DNA of 64,000 nucleotides, from NCBI RefSeq assembly GCF_003226565.1, contig NZ_QKOE01000005.1, positions 260,489 through 324,488 of the forward strand. Direction: 5' to 3'. The notes below the pieces were generated by a model. It ran no database searches. It was not told the DNA's origin and saw only the letters and a list, made by a program, of their open reading frames with translations. The stretch comes from Parazoarcus communis SWub3 = DSM 12120. Lineage in GTDB: Bacteria > Pseudomonadota > Gammaproteobacteria > Burkholderiales > Rhodocyclaceae. Position numbers and translations under genes: made by a program. Positions 45,569-53,077 of this stretch are shown here, piece by piece. Within the stretch, counting starts at the first letter, position 1; every line of letters begins with the position of its first letter.

Positions 45569-45574
45569 TATAAT
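45569..45574 (+). promoter_or_regulatory. -10 element of the tRNA-Ala gene
   Basis: A perfect TATAAT box lies 11 bases before the mature tRNA 5' end. A weak -35-like TTCCAA is at 45546-45551 (17-base spacer). Confidence 0.6.
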
Positions 45575-45584
45575 GCGGCCTCTT

Positions 45585-45660
<76 letters not shown>

Positions 45661-45694
45661 GAACACATTTATCACGAATGTCTTGTGATGAAAC

Positions 45695-45730
45695 AAAAGC
45701 CGCAACCTGAAAGGGTTTGCGGCTTTTTAT
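45695..45730 (+). terminator. intrinsic terminator of the tRNA-Ala gene
   Basis: An 11-bp stem (AAAAGCCGCAA at 45695-45705 and its complement at 45717-45727) with a short loop, ending in TTTTTATTT. Confidence 0.88.
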
Positions 45731-45988
45731 TTGTCTCACGTTGTCCCCTGGCATCTGGGGGCAACATTGAGGGCAGCTTCGACTTCAGGCGAAGGCGTTG
45801 CCCCATGCCGATGACTGACATCAAGATTTAGCACCTACATCTCTCTCTCGAAGCCTCTGAGGATGAACTGAGCTTCGCACAAAGCGGGGACGAATCGTTT
45901 GCCGTCTCGACACGGGGTTTGCATGACTGCAATGATTGCGGCGTTCGCTACAATGCAAGCCAAGCATTGCAATCGTCAGGAGCGCGTG
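45731..45988. other. intergenic stretch without recognisable genes
   Basis: No coding frame with support. The only structure I see is near the antitoxin start: an AATGC-N7-GCATT dyad around 45952-45970 next to TACAAT (45950-45955), a plausible -10 and autoregulatory operator for the toxin-antitoxin pair. Confidence 0.5.
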
Positions 45989-46201
45989 ATGGCGACCAAT
46001 CTTGTCGTTCGTAACATCGACCCATCGATCGCGCAGGCTTTGAAAGAGGCGGTGGCGCGGCACGGTTGAAGCGCTGAGGCGGAGCATCGGGAAATCCTGC
46101 GGGCAGCGCTTGCGCGACCTGCGCGGCGGACCTTCAAAGACGTTCTGGCCAGCATGCCGGACGTGGGTGCCGATGAAGACTTCAACCTCAGGCAGGGCTG
46201 A
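45989..46201 (+). pseudogene. FitA/VapB-type antitoxin interrupted by an in-frame stop
   Basis: From ATG 45989 the frame reads a ribbon-helix-helix start (MATNLVVRNIDPSIAQALKE) for 26 codons, meets TGA at 46067-46069, and continues in the same frame with SAEAEHREILRAALARP and a toxin-binding tail to TGA at 46199-46201. In intact family members an Arg usually stands at that spot (HG-R-S-x-E-A-E), and CGA to TGA is a single change. The frame both sides matches FitA/StbC-type antitoxins, so this is one gene with a nonsense codon (or a sequencing error). It overlaps the toxin start by one base. Confidence 0.85.
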
Positions 46202-46626
46202 TGTACCTGCTCGACACCAATATCATCGGCGAGCTGCGAAAAGACGGGCGTGCCAATCCGGGCGTCACCGCCTTTTTCGCCACCCTGGCCGCGGAGGACA
46301 TCTATCTGTCGGTGCAGACAATCGGTGAGATTCGCCGGGCCCTGGGGAACATCCGTAACCGCGGTGACCGCGAGCAGGCTGCGCGACTCGAAGCCTGGCT
46401 GGATATGGTGGTCGCTGACCATGCAGACCGTATTCTGGGCTTTGACCTCGACTGTGCTCAGCTCTGGGGCCGACTGATGTCACCGAGTCCCCAGCATCCC
46501 ATCGACAAGCAGATTGCCGCCATCGCCCTCATCTACGACCTGACCGTCGTTACGCGCAACACGGAAGACTTCAAGTCGATCGGGGTGCGAAGCATCAATC
46601 CGTTTAGCCCGCCCTTGGTGAGCTGA
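46201..46626 (+). CDS. PIN-domain toxin, FitB/VapC type
   Basis: A 141-aa PIN ribonuclease toxin with an intact active-site set: Asp5 (LLDTNIIGEL), Glu43 (TIGEIRR), Asp101 (HPIDKQIA) and the TRNTEDF motif with Asp122. Family members cleave tRNA or rRNA and are held in check by a cognate RHH or AbrB antitoxin. The ATG shares a base with the antitoxin's final stop, so the pair was co-translated. The toxin frame is intact although the antitoxin is interrupted. Confidence 0.9.
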   Translation: MYLLDTNIIGELRKDGRANPGVTAFFATLAAEDIYLSVQTIGEIRRALGNIRNRGDREQAARLEAWLDMVVADHADRILGFDLDCAQLWGRLMSPSPQHPIDKQIAAIALIYDLTVVTRNTEDFKSIGVRSINPFSPPLVS

Positions 46627-46786
46627 GAGGCGAGCGGCAGCGTTCCGCTAGCCTCGGAGCCTAGCCTCTGGCGTGCCGAGAATCGGGAACACTGCTCGTC
46701 GGCTGACCTTCGGGAGTGGTTGCCGACTGATGTGCGGCGGCGCAGGCGGGGTCGCAGATGCGGTCGGTGGGCTGCGGGGCCATGAG

Positions 46787-47284
46787 TCAGGCGTCGCCGA
46801 GGGCGGCGCGCAGGTCGGTGAAGGGGGTCATCAGGGTCATGGAGTCGAGCGGTGAAGGCTCAAGCCCGAGTTGCAGGTAGAAGGCGCGGGCGGCATCGCT
46901 CAAGGCATGCACGATGAGGCCGCGCACGCCGATGACGTCTGCCGCATACAGGGCGCGGCGGGCGGCATCCTGAAACAGGGCGCGGCCCAGCCCCTGGCCA
47001 TGATGACTGGCGGCCACGGCGAGGCGGGCGAGTACGACGACGGGGATGGGGTCCGGCATGTTGCGGCGGAAGCGGCCCGGTGCGGCAGCCGGGGCGACTG
47101 CGCTGGCGGCAAGTGCGTAGTAGCCGACCACGGCATTCCCCTCGCAGCAGACGAAGGTGCGCGATGCGCCACTGGCCTGGTTCTGCGGGGCGCGGCGGCG
47201 CAGCCATTCGTTGAGCGTGGGTTCGCCGCAGTCGAAGGCGGAGAGATCGTGTTCGGCACTGAGCAGGCAGGGGGCGCTGAGCAT
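46787..47284 (-). CDS. GNAT-family toxin (TacT/AtaT-type acetyltransferase)
   Basis: A 165-aa GNAT acetyltransferase of the kind that acetylates aminoacyl-tRNA. It begins with the family opening DLSAFDCGEPTLNEWLRR, has LARLAVAASHHGQGLGRALFQDA (acetyl-CoA binding, QGLGRAL) and a C-terminal Tyr in AFYLQLGLEPSP. It overlaps its DUF1778 antitoxin by ATGA. The pairing and the opening motif set it apart from ordinary GNATs. Confidence 0.9.
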   Translation of the reverse strand: MLSAPCLLSAEHDLSAFDCGEPTLNEWLRRRAPQNQASGASRTFVCCEGNAVVGYYALAASAVAPAAAPGRFRRNMPDPIPVVVLARLAVAASHHGQGLGRALFQDAARRALYAADVIGVRGLIVHALSDAARAFYLQLGLEPSPLDSMTLMTPFTDLRAALGDA

Positions 47285-47580
47285 CAGGCCCTGGTCCAGG
47301 GAGCGGGGGTCTGCATGGTTTTGCGCAGGCGCTCGTTGGGCTGGGCCGGTGCATCGAGCCGGGCAAGAAACTCGGCGTAAGCCTCGGGGCTCACGGAGAG
47401 GATGGCGCGATCCAGCAGGGTGTCTTCCGCGGCGCGGCGGGCGGCGCTGAGGATGAAGTCGGTGCGCGTTTTGCCGGCAGCTTCGGCAGCGCGGTCGATG
47501 AGGTTGCGTTCCTCGGGCGGGATACGCAGGTTGAGCGTGTCGCGGCGTGGGGCCTCGGTGGAGGGGGGGGCGGCTCTCAT
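47284..47580 (-). CDS. DUF1778 antitoxin (TacA-type, ribbon-helix-helix)
   Basis: A 98-aa protein with the DUF1778 RHH motif (RDTLNLRIPPEERNLIDRAAE, residues 14-34) and a Pro-rich toxin-binding tail. It precedes the GNAT toxin and overlaps it. Codons 4-6 contain a run of eight C (47573-47580 region on the minus strand, G run on plus). The palindrome at 47621-47641 just upstream is a likely autoregulatory site. Confidence 0.9.
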   Translation of the reverse strand: MRAAPPSTEAPRRDTLNLRIPPEERNLIDRAAEAAGKTRTDFILSAARRAAEDTLLDRAILSVSPEAYAEFLARLDAPAQPNERLRKTMQTPAPWTRA

Positions 47581-47619
47581 GATGAGGACTCCTGTGTGGG
47601 GTACTGTCAGTCTAGCATT

Positions 47620-47640
47620 TGCGTAACGCTAATGGCGTTA
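47620..47640. promoter_or_regulatory. putative operator palindrome of the DUF1778/GNAT pair
   Basis: CGTAACGC-TAATG-GCGTTACG: two perfect 8-bp arms with a 5-base centre, about 40 bases before the antitoxin start. RHH antitoxins commonly bind such dyads. It also covers the stop codon of the upstream LysR gene (47638-47640). Confidence 0.6.
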
Positions 47641-48549
47641 CGTTTTCGGTGCGCCGGGTTGAGCTGATTGATAGTCATCGACGGTCCTCAGGAAGGCGGC
47701 GAGGATCGGGGATTGGTCGCCCTTACGGTAGATGCAGCTCAGATCCACGAGCAGGTTTGGAGGAGGGTCCGTAAGCCGTCGGTAAGTCACCCCGGGAAAC
47801 TGAAGTGTGGTTGCCGATTCGGGCACCAGACAGATGCCGAATCCACTGGCGACCAGGGCAACGCCCGTCACCGCATCGCCGACTTCCTGCGAAATCTGCG
47901 GCTGGAAGCCGTTCTCGATGCAAAGACCGATGACTTTATCGATGAAGCTTGGACGGGCGCCGGTCGGAAAAAGGATCATCGGATGATCCTTTAACTCGGC
48001 GAAGCGTATGACGGATTGCCTGGCCAGCGGATGGTCGTCGTGTAACGCGACCAGCAGCCCCTCGGTGGCGACCTGCTTGATCACGATATCGTCCAGCGGC
48101 TCCAGCATGCGGTTGAAGCCCACCGAGATACGCCGCTGCCGGACCGCTTCGATCTGCTCCGCTTTCGTCATCGTGTGCAGGACAACCTTGACGTCCGGAT
48201 GGCGGTTCCGAAAGTTCAGCAGCAGTTTGGGAATCAGGTCCAGGATCGCGGACCCGAAGATAGCGATATCGAGACGCCCCAGTTTTCCCTGGCCGGCCCT
48301 TTGAGTCCGCTCGGTGGCCTGCTCCACCAGTGCCCGGATATTGCGCGCCTCTTCCAGGAAAAGTTCGCCGGCCTGGGTCAGCTCCATGCCTCGCGGGGTG
48401 CGGATGAACAGGGCGACGCCGAGCTCCTCCTCAAGCTGCTGGATCTGCCGCGTCAGAGGGGGCTGGGATATATGCAGACGCGTTGCTGCGCGCCCGATGT
48501 TCTCTTCCTCCGCGACCGCAACGAAATAACGCAAGTGACGTAGATCCAC
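47638..48549 (-). CDS. LysR-family regulator (CatR/BenM-like)
   Basis: A 303-aa LysR regulator. The helix-turn-helix region has the pattern VDLRHLRYFVAVAEEENIGRAA and HISQPPLTRQIQQLEEELG, characteristic of the CatR/ClcR/BenM branch that senses aromatic breakdown products. The inducer-binding half follows (FGICLVPESATTLQFPGV). GTG at 48549 is chosen because GGGGGAG sits eight bases upstream; the open frame further up lacks a ribosome-binding site. It is divergent from the DUF1302 gene, and the intergenic region has a perfect ATAC-N7-GTAT site. Confidence 0.88.
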   Translation of the reverse strand: MDLRHLRYFVAVAEEENIGRAATRLHISQPPLTRQIQQLEEELGVALFIRTPRGMELTQAGELFLEEARNIRALVEQATERTQRAGQGKLGRLDIAIFGSAILDLIPKLLLNFRNRHPDVKVVLHTMTKAEQIEAVRQRRISVGFNRMLEPLDDIVIKQVATEGLLVALHDDHPLARQSVIRFAELKDHPMILFPTGARPSFIDKVIGLCIENGFQPQISQEVGDAVTGVALVASGFGICLVPESATTLQFPGVTYRRLTDPPPNLLVDLSCIYRKGDQSPILAAFLRTVDDYQSAQPGAPKT

Positions 48550-48598
48550 CGCTTGTTCTCCCCCTGTCAGGCGACGACGAGTTGCCCGGCTTGAGATC

Positions 48599-48613
48599 AT
48601 ACCTAAGGAGTAT
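48599..48613. promoter_or_regulatory. LysR-type binding site ATAC-N7-GTAT
   Basis: ATACCTAAGGAGTAT fits the T-N11-A rule and is the exact ATAC-N7-GTAT form recognised by CatM/BenM-type regulators. It lies 50 bases before the LysR start and about 140 bases before the DUF1302 gene. Confidence 0.65.
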
Positions 48614-48751
48614 CGAGAAGGGAGAATAATGGTATTGGACGGTAATCCTCCCCGCCGATAACTTTCGCCCTGACCCGCTGCGTTACAGGCCCAAGACCTT
48701 CGTCGCCAGCGGGACGACAAGACGAAAGACACCAATCAGGAGGAGGAAGAG

Positions 48752-50440
48752 ATGAACAAGCGTCTTGGTACACGGGGTGCACAGGCTCGATCACGGCCGC
48801 ACGCAAGCCGCCTGAGCACAGCGATCGCTGCCGCTGCGGCCGTGCTGGCAAGTGGTGGCGCAGCCGCGGTTCAGATCGATACCGGCGATCCCGATATCCG
48901 GGTTTCGTGGGACAACACGGTCAAGTACAGCGCCGGGTGGCGGGTGCGTGGTGCTGACTCGAAGGTGGCGGACAATTCGATTGGTCCGCAGGCAAACACC
49001 AATGACGGCGACCTGAATTTTGGTCGGGGCCTGATCTCGAACCGTCTGGATGTACTGTCCGAATTCGACTTCCGTTACAAGCGCACTTTCGGCTTTCGGG
49101 TGAGCGGTGCCGCCTGGTATGACCAGGTATACAACGTATCCAACGACAACCCGGGCGCCCTGGGCGGCGCCCTGGTCAATTCGCGATCCGCTGCGTACAA
49201 CAAGTTCACCGACGACACCAAGCGTCTGCACGGGCGCAATGCCGAGTTTCTCGATGCCTTCGTCTATGGAAACCTGGCGCCCGCCGGCATGAACCTGAAC
49301 CTGAAGGGCGGGCGTTTCACCCAGCTCTACGGTGAAAGTCTGTTCTTCGGTTCAAACGGTATTGCGGGCGCGCAGACGCCGCTTGACCTTGCACGCGCGC
49401 TGGCGGTCCCGAACTCGCAGTTCAAGGAGGTGGCTCGTCCGGTAGGGCAGGTGTCGGCGCAACTCCAGGTCAATGCGGACGTGACCATCGGCGTCTATTA
49501 CCAGGCGGAATGGCGCAAGTCGCGCCTGCCGGCCGCGGGAAGCTACTTCAGTTTTGCGGACTTCGTGGATGAGGGCGGCGAGACTGTGATACTCGGACCC
49601 GGCGCAGCGGTGTTCCGCGGCAAGGACATCGAAGCGAAGGATTCCGGGCAGGGGGGTGTGCAGTTGCGCCTGAAGAGCGGAAATGCGGAGTACGGATTCT
49701 ATGCGGCGCAGTTTCACGACAAGATGCCGCAGTTTTATCTGCGGCCGGGTGTGAACGTTCAGCCAGGCAGCGTTGGCGACTACGTCCAGGTGTTTGGCGA
49801 GAACATCCGCACCGTGGGCGCCAGCTTCAGCACCTTGTTGGGCGAGACGAACATTGCCGGCGAGATGTCGTTCCGCGACAACATGCCGCTGGTGGCGACC
49901 GGCAATACGGTGATCACCGGGCCGCTGTCCGACGGGGACAGCAAGGCCGCATTCCCGAAGGGCCGCACGATGCACCTGAACCTGTCGGCGATCAGCGTCA
50001 TGGGGGCCAGTGCGCTGTGGGACGGGGCGTCCTTCATCGGCGAGTTCGCCTACAACCGTCGGCTCAAGATCACCGACAACGCCGATCAACTCGATCCGCT
50101 GGCGACCCGCGATGCAAGCGCGATCCAGTTCGTGTTCACCCCCGAGTATTTCCAGGTCACGCCCGGCCTCGATCTGCAAGTGCCGATCGGGTTGAGCTAT
50201 GGGCTGGGCGGCCGATCGTCGGTCAATGGCGCGCTGTTCCCAGCTGAGCATGGCGGCAACCTGAGCCTCGGGATCAAGGCCGACTACCAGAGGACCTGGC
50301 AGGCCAGCCTGAATTTCACCCACTACTTCGGGCGTGCAGGTTCCGTCATCAAATACAACACGGCCGTGCCCGAGCTTTCATACAACAACTTCCATGGCGA
50401 CCGCGACTTCATCTCGCTGTCCATTCAGCGCACGTTCTGA
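48752..50440 (+). CDS. DUF1302 outer-membrane protein
   Basis: A 562-aa protein with a long signal peptide (Ala-rich, about residues 20-40, AAAAVLASGGAAA), then a beta-rich, Tyr/Asn/Gly-rich body ending in an aromatic residue (ISLSIQRTF), the C-terminal signature of outer-membrane beta-barrels. The start of the mature part (DTGDPDIRVSWDNTVKYS) is typical of DUF1302. GAGGAGGAAGAG precedes the ATG. It leads a four-gene cluster with DUF1329, YCF48 and RND proteins, found with degradation genes for hydrophobic compounds. Confidence 0.85.
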   Translation: MNKRLGTRGAQARSRPHASRLSTAIAAAAAVLASGGAAAVQIDTGDPDIRVSWDNTVKYSAGWRVRGADSKVADNSIGPQANTNDGDLNFGRGLISNRLDVLSEFDFRYKRTFGFRVSGAAWYDQVYNVSNDNPGALGGALVNSRSAAYNKFTDDTKRLHGRNAEFLDAFVYGNLAPAGMNLNLKGGRFTQLYGESLFFGSNGIAGAQTPLDLARALAVPNSQFKEVARPVGQVSAQLQVNADVTIGVYYQAEWRKSRLPAAGSYFSFADFVDEGGETVILGPGAAVFRGKDIEAKDSGQGGVQLRLKSGNAEYGFYAAQFHDKMPQFYLRPGVNVQPGSVGDYVQVFGENIRTVGASFSTLLGETNIAGEMSFRDNMPLVATGNTVITGPLSDGDSKAAFPKGRTMHLNLSAISVMGASALWDGASFIGEFAYNRRLKITDNADQLDPLATRDASAIQFVFTPEYFQVTPGLDLQVPIGLSYGLGGRSSVNGALFPAEHGGNLSLGIKADYQRTWQASLNFTHYFGRAGSVIKYNTAVPELSYNNFHGDRDFISLSIQRTF

Positions 50441-50472
50441 TTCAAGCCATGAGGCAATCGAGGAGACAAACG

Positions 50473-51825
50473 ATGATCAAGCACAAGCTTCTGTGGGCGG
50501 CGCTGGTAACCGTCCTGATGGGTGCGCAGGGTACGCACGCTGCCGTGAGCGCAGACGAGGCGGCCAAGCTCAAGAGCACGCTGACACCGCTGGGCGCGGA
50601 AAAAGCCGGAAACAAGGATGGCAGCATTCCGCCGTGGGAAGGAGGCATCACCAAGCCCTTGCCGGGCAAGCAAATGGGTGACATTCCGACCGAGATCTTC
50701 ACTGCCGAGAAGCCGAGGTTTCAGGTCACCGCGAAGAACATGACTGAACATGCCGCCTTGTTGTCCGACGGCACCAAGGCGCTGTTGCAGAAGTATCCGG
50801 ACAGCTTCCGCCTCGACGTCTATCCCACCCACCGTACCGCGGCCGCACCCCAGCGCGTGTACGACAACGTCGCGAAGAACGCGACGCGGTGTGAGACCCG
50901 CGACGGTGGCTACTCCATCTCCGGCTGCATCGGCGGTACGCCGTTCCCGATTCCGAAGGATGGGGTCGAGGTGATGTGGAACTTCCTGATGCGGGTCGAG
51001 GCGCCGTCGATCGAGTATCGCTTCAAGAACATCGTCGGCAATGCCGACGGCTCGCATACGCTGGCGACGCGCAACGAGATTGCCTTCCAGTATCCGCAGT
51101 ATTACGAGGATGCAACGCCGGAGAACTGGTCCGGCGAGTATGCGATGTTCCGCTTCAACACCCTCGAGCCGCCGTTCAAGGCCGGTGAGTCCCTGGTGAT
51201 CCGAGACAGCATCGATCAGAAGAATGCACGCCAGGCCTGGCAATATCTGGTCGGTCAGCGCCGTGTGCGCCGTGCGCCGACGGTATCCTACGACACGCCG
51301 GACTTTGTCGCCTCGGGGGCCAACTACTTTGACGAGGTGCAGGGCTTTTTCGGCTCGCTCGACCGCTTCGAGTGGAAGCTGATCGGCAAGCAGGAGATGC
51401 TGATTCCGTACAACAACAACGGATTGATCGGTGCGAAGCTTGGCGATGCCATCGCCAGGCACCACCTCAACCCCGACCATGTGCGCTGGGAGAAGCATCG
51501 GGTGTGGGTGGTCGAGGCCACCGTCGCCAGCGGCAAGCGCCACGCGGTGCCGAAGCGGCGTTACTACCTTGACGAGGATACCTGGCTGATCGCGCTGGTC
51601 GACGGCTACGACGCCGAAGACAAGCTGTGGCGCACGACCCAGGTCACCCCTTTCGTGGTGCCGTCCATCCCGGCGACGCTGATGAAGACCGCAACCGTGT
51701 TCAACCTGCAGGCGGGCACCATGAGCGTGATTCAGGCGCTCAATGATGAAGACTTCAAGGTTGTTCCGCGCAAGCCGGAAACCTACTTCACCGGTGACGC
51801 CGTGGCAGCCGAAGCCTCGCGCTGA
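50473..51825 (+). CDS. DUF1329 periplasmic/outer-membrane-associated protein
   Basis: A 450-aa protein with a signal peptide (LLWAALVTVLMGAQGTHA, residues 5-22) and the DUF1329 pattern KLKSTLTPLGAEKAGNKDGSIP and FVVPSIPATLMKTATVFNLQ. The domain is related in fold to lipoprotein-handling LolB-like proteins, but no function is established. ATG at 50473 follows GAGGAGA. The companion gene of DUF1302 in many genomes. Confidence 0.85.
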   Translation: MIKHKLLWAALVTVLMGAQGTHAAVSADEAAKLKSTLTPLGAEKAGNKDGSIPPWEGGITKPLPGKQMGDIPTEIFTAEKPRFQVTAKNMTEHAALLSDGTKALLQKYPDSFRLDVYPTHRTAAAPQRVYDNVAKNATRCETRDGGYSISGCIGGTPFPIPKDGVEVMWNFLMRVEAPSIEYRFKNIVGNADGSHTLATRNEIAFQYPQYYEDATPENWSGEYAMFRFNTLEPPFKAGESLVIRDSIDQKNARQAWQYLVGQRRVRRAPTVSYDTPDFVASGANYFDEVQGFFGSLDRFEWKLIGKQEMLIPYNNNGLIGAKLGDAIARHHLNPDHVRWEKHRVWVVEATVASGKRHAVPKRRYYLDEDTWLIALVDGYDAEDKLWRTTQVTPFVVPSIPATLMKTATVFNLQAGTMSVIQALNDEDFKVVPRKPETYFTGDAVAAEASR

Positions 51826-51958
51826 TCAAGGCTCCACCTCCACGACCTGCCGGCACGCTTCGGGCCGGCAACGGCCTTCCACGCCTGATGCGCCCATTCG
51901 TCTGCACTGGTTTCAAACGGTATGCATGGCGTCTGGGTGCTGCTAGCGAGTACGTACC

Positions 51959-53077
51959 ATGGTTTTCAAGACTCCATTCGGGCGGCGCGTGCCCTGCGTT
52001 GCCATCCTGTTCTCTTTTTGCTGCTTGTTGTGCGGATCCCCCGTGGCGGCCGAGCCGCACAAGGTTCCCGACCTGCTCGAGCTCTCGGCGCGGACCGATG
52101 TCCGGGCACAGGCCTCCACTCAACTGGCGCTTGCCCGCGCCGCCGAACGGGTGGTGGCGGTGGGGGTGCGTGGCAACGTCTTGCTGTCCGATGATCACGG
52201 CCGCAGTTGGCGGCAGGCCCGCACGGTACCGGTCAGCGTGGCGTTGACCGATGTGCACTTTGCCAGCCCGGATCGGGGCTGGGCGGTGGGACACAGTGGT
52301 GTGATCCTGCACAGCGCAGACGGGGGTGACAGCTGGAGGCGTCAACTCGATGGCCGTCAGGCGGCCGCCATCGTGCTTGATGAGGCGAATGCTCGGCTGG
52401 CTGCGGGTGATCCCGGTGCCGCTCGCGCCGTGCGGGATGCCCAGAGGATGGTCGAAGAAGGACCGGACAAGCCCTTGCTTGGGGTGTACTTCGCCGACGA
52501 TCAACGCGGCTATGCGGTCGGTGCCTATGGCCTGGCGCTCGTGACCGAAGACGGCGGCGCGACCTGGCACTCACTGGCAGGGCGCATTCCCAATGCGCGT
52601 GGCAATCATCTCTATCAGGTGCGGGTTCGTGGGCGGGACATCCTGATTGCGGGCGAGCAAGGTGTGCTGTTCCGCTCGCAGGATGGCGGCGACACCTTTG
52701 CCGCCATACCGACCCCTTACGCCGGTACCTATTTTGGCGTCGTCGTGATCGATACGGACACGATGCTCGCCTATGGGCTGCGCGGCAATGCCTGGCGCAC
52801 CCATGACGGTGGGCAAAGCTGGGTGCAGGTTCCGATCGATCAGGAGATCACGATTGCTGCCGGACGCCTGTTGTCGGATGGGTCGGTCGTGCTGGCCGAC
52901 GAGAGCGGACGTGTGCTGCGCAGCACCGACGGTGCGCGCAGTTTTGTCGCGTTACCTGAGCACACCGGCAGCGGGCTGACCGGCATGGTCGAGACCTCGG
53001 CGGGGGATCTGGTTCTTTCGGGCGCACGCGGTCTTGCCCGGGTGGAACATCGCAAACTTGTAGCGGAAGCAAAGTGA
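51959..53077 (+). CDS. YCF48/BNR-type beta-propeller protein, exported
   Basis: A 372-aa protein with a signal peptide (about residues 10-31, ending GSPVAAE) and repeated propeller strands with DGG-W motifs (SWRQARTVP, GDSWRRQL, GATWHSLAG, GDTFAAIP, GQSWVQVP), as in YCF48/HCF136-like proteins. The repeat count is about seven. It is separated from the DUF1329 gene by 133 bases and overlaps the RND gene by TGATG. Its role next to RND transporters is not known; it may be an assembly or docking factor. Confidence 0.82.
   Translation: MVFKTPFGRRVPCVAILFSFCCLLCGSPVAAEPHKVPDLLELSARTDVRAQASTQLALARAAERVVAVGVRGNVLLSDDHGRSWRQARTVPVSVALTDVHFASPDRGWAVGHSGVILHSADGGDSWRRQLDGRQAAAIVLDEANARLAAGDPGAARAVRDAQRMVEEGPDKPLLGVYFADDQRGYAVGAYGLALVTEDGGATWHSLAGRIPNARGNHLYQVRVRGRDILIAGEQGVLFRSQDGGDTFAAIPTPYAGTYFGVVVIDTDTMLAYGLRGNAWRTHDGGQSWVQVPIDQEITIAAGRLLSDGSVVLADESGRVLRSTDGARSFVALPEHTGSGLTGMVETSAGDLVLSGARGLARVEHRKLVAEAK

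Noticed and set aside
46201..46626. Toxin gene as a pseudogene like its antitoxin
   Set aside because: The toxin frame is intact with all catalytic residues, so only the antitoxin is marked as broken.
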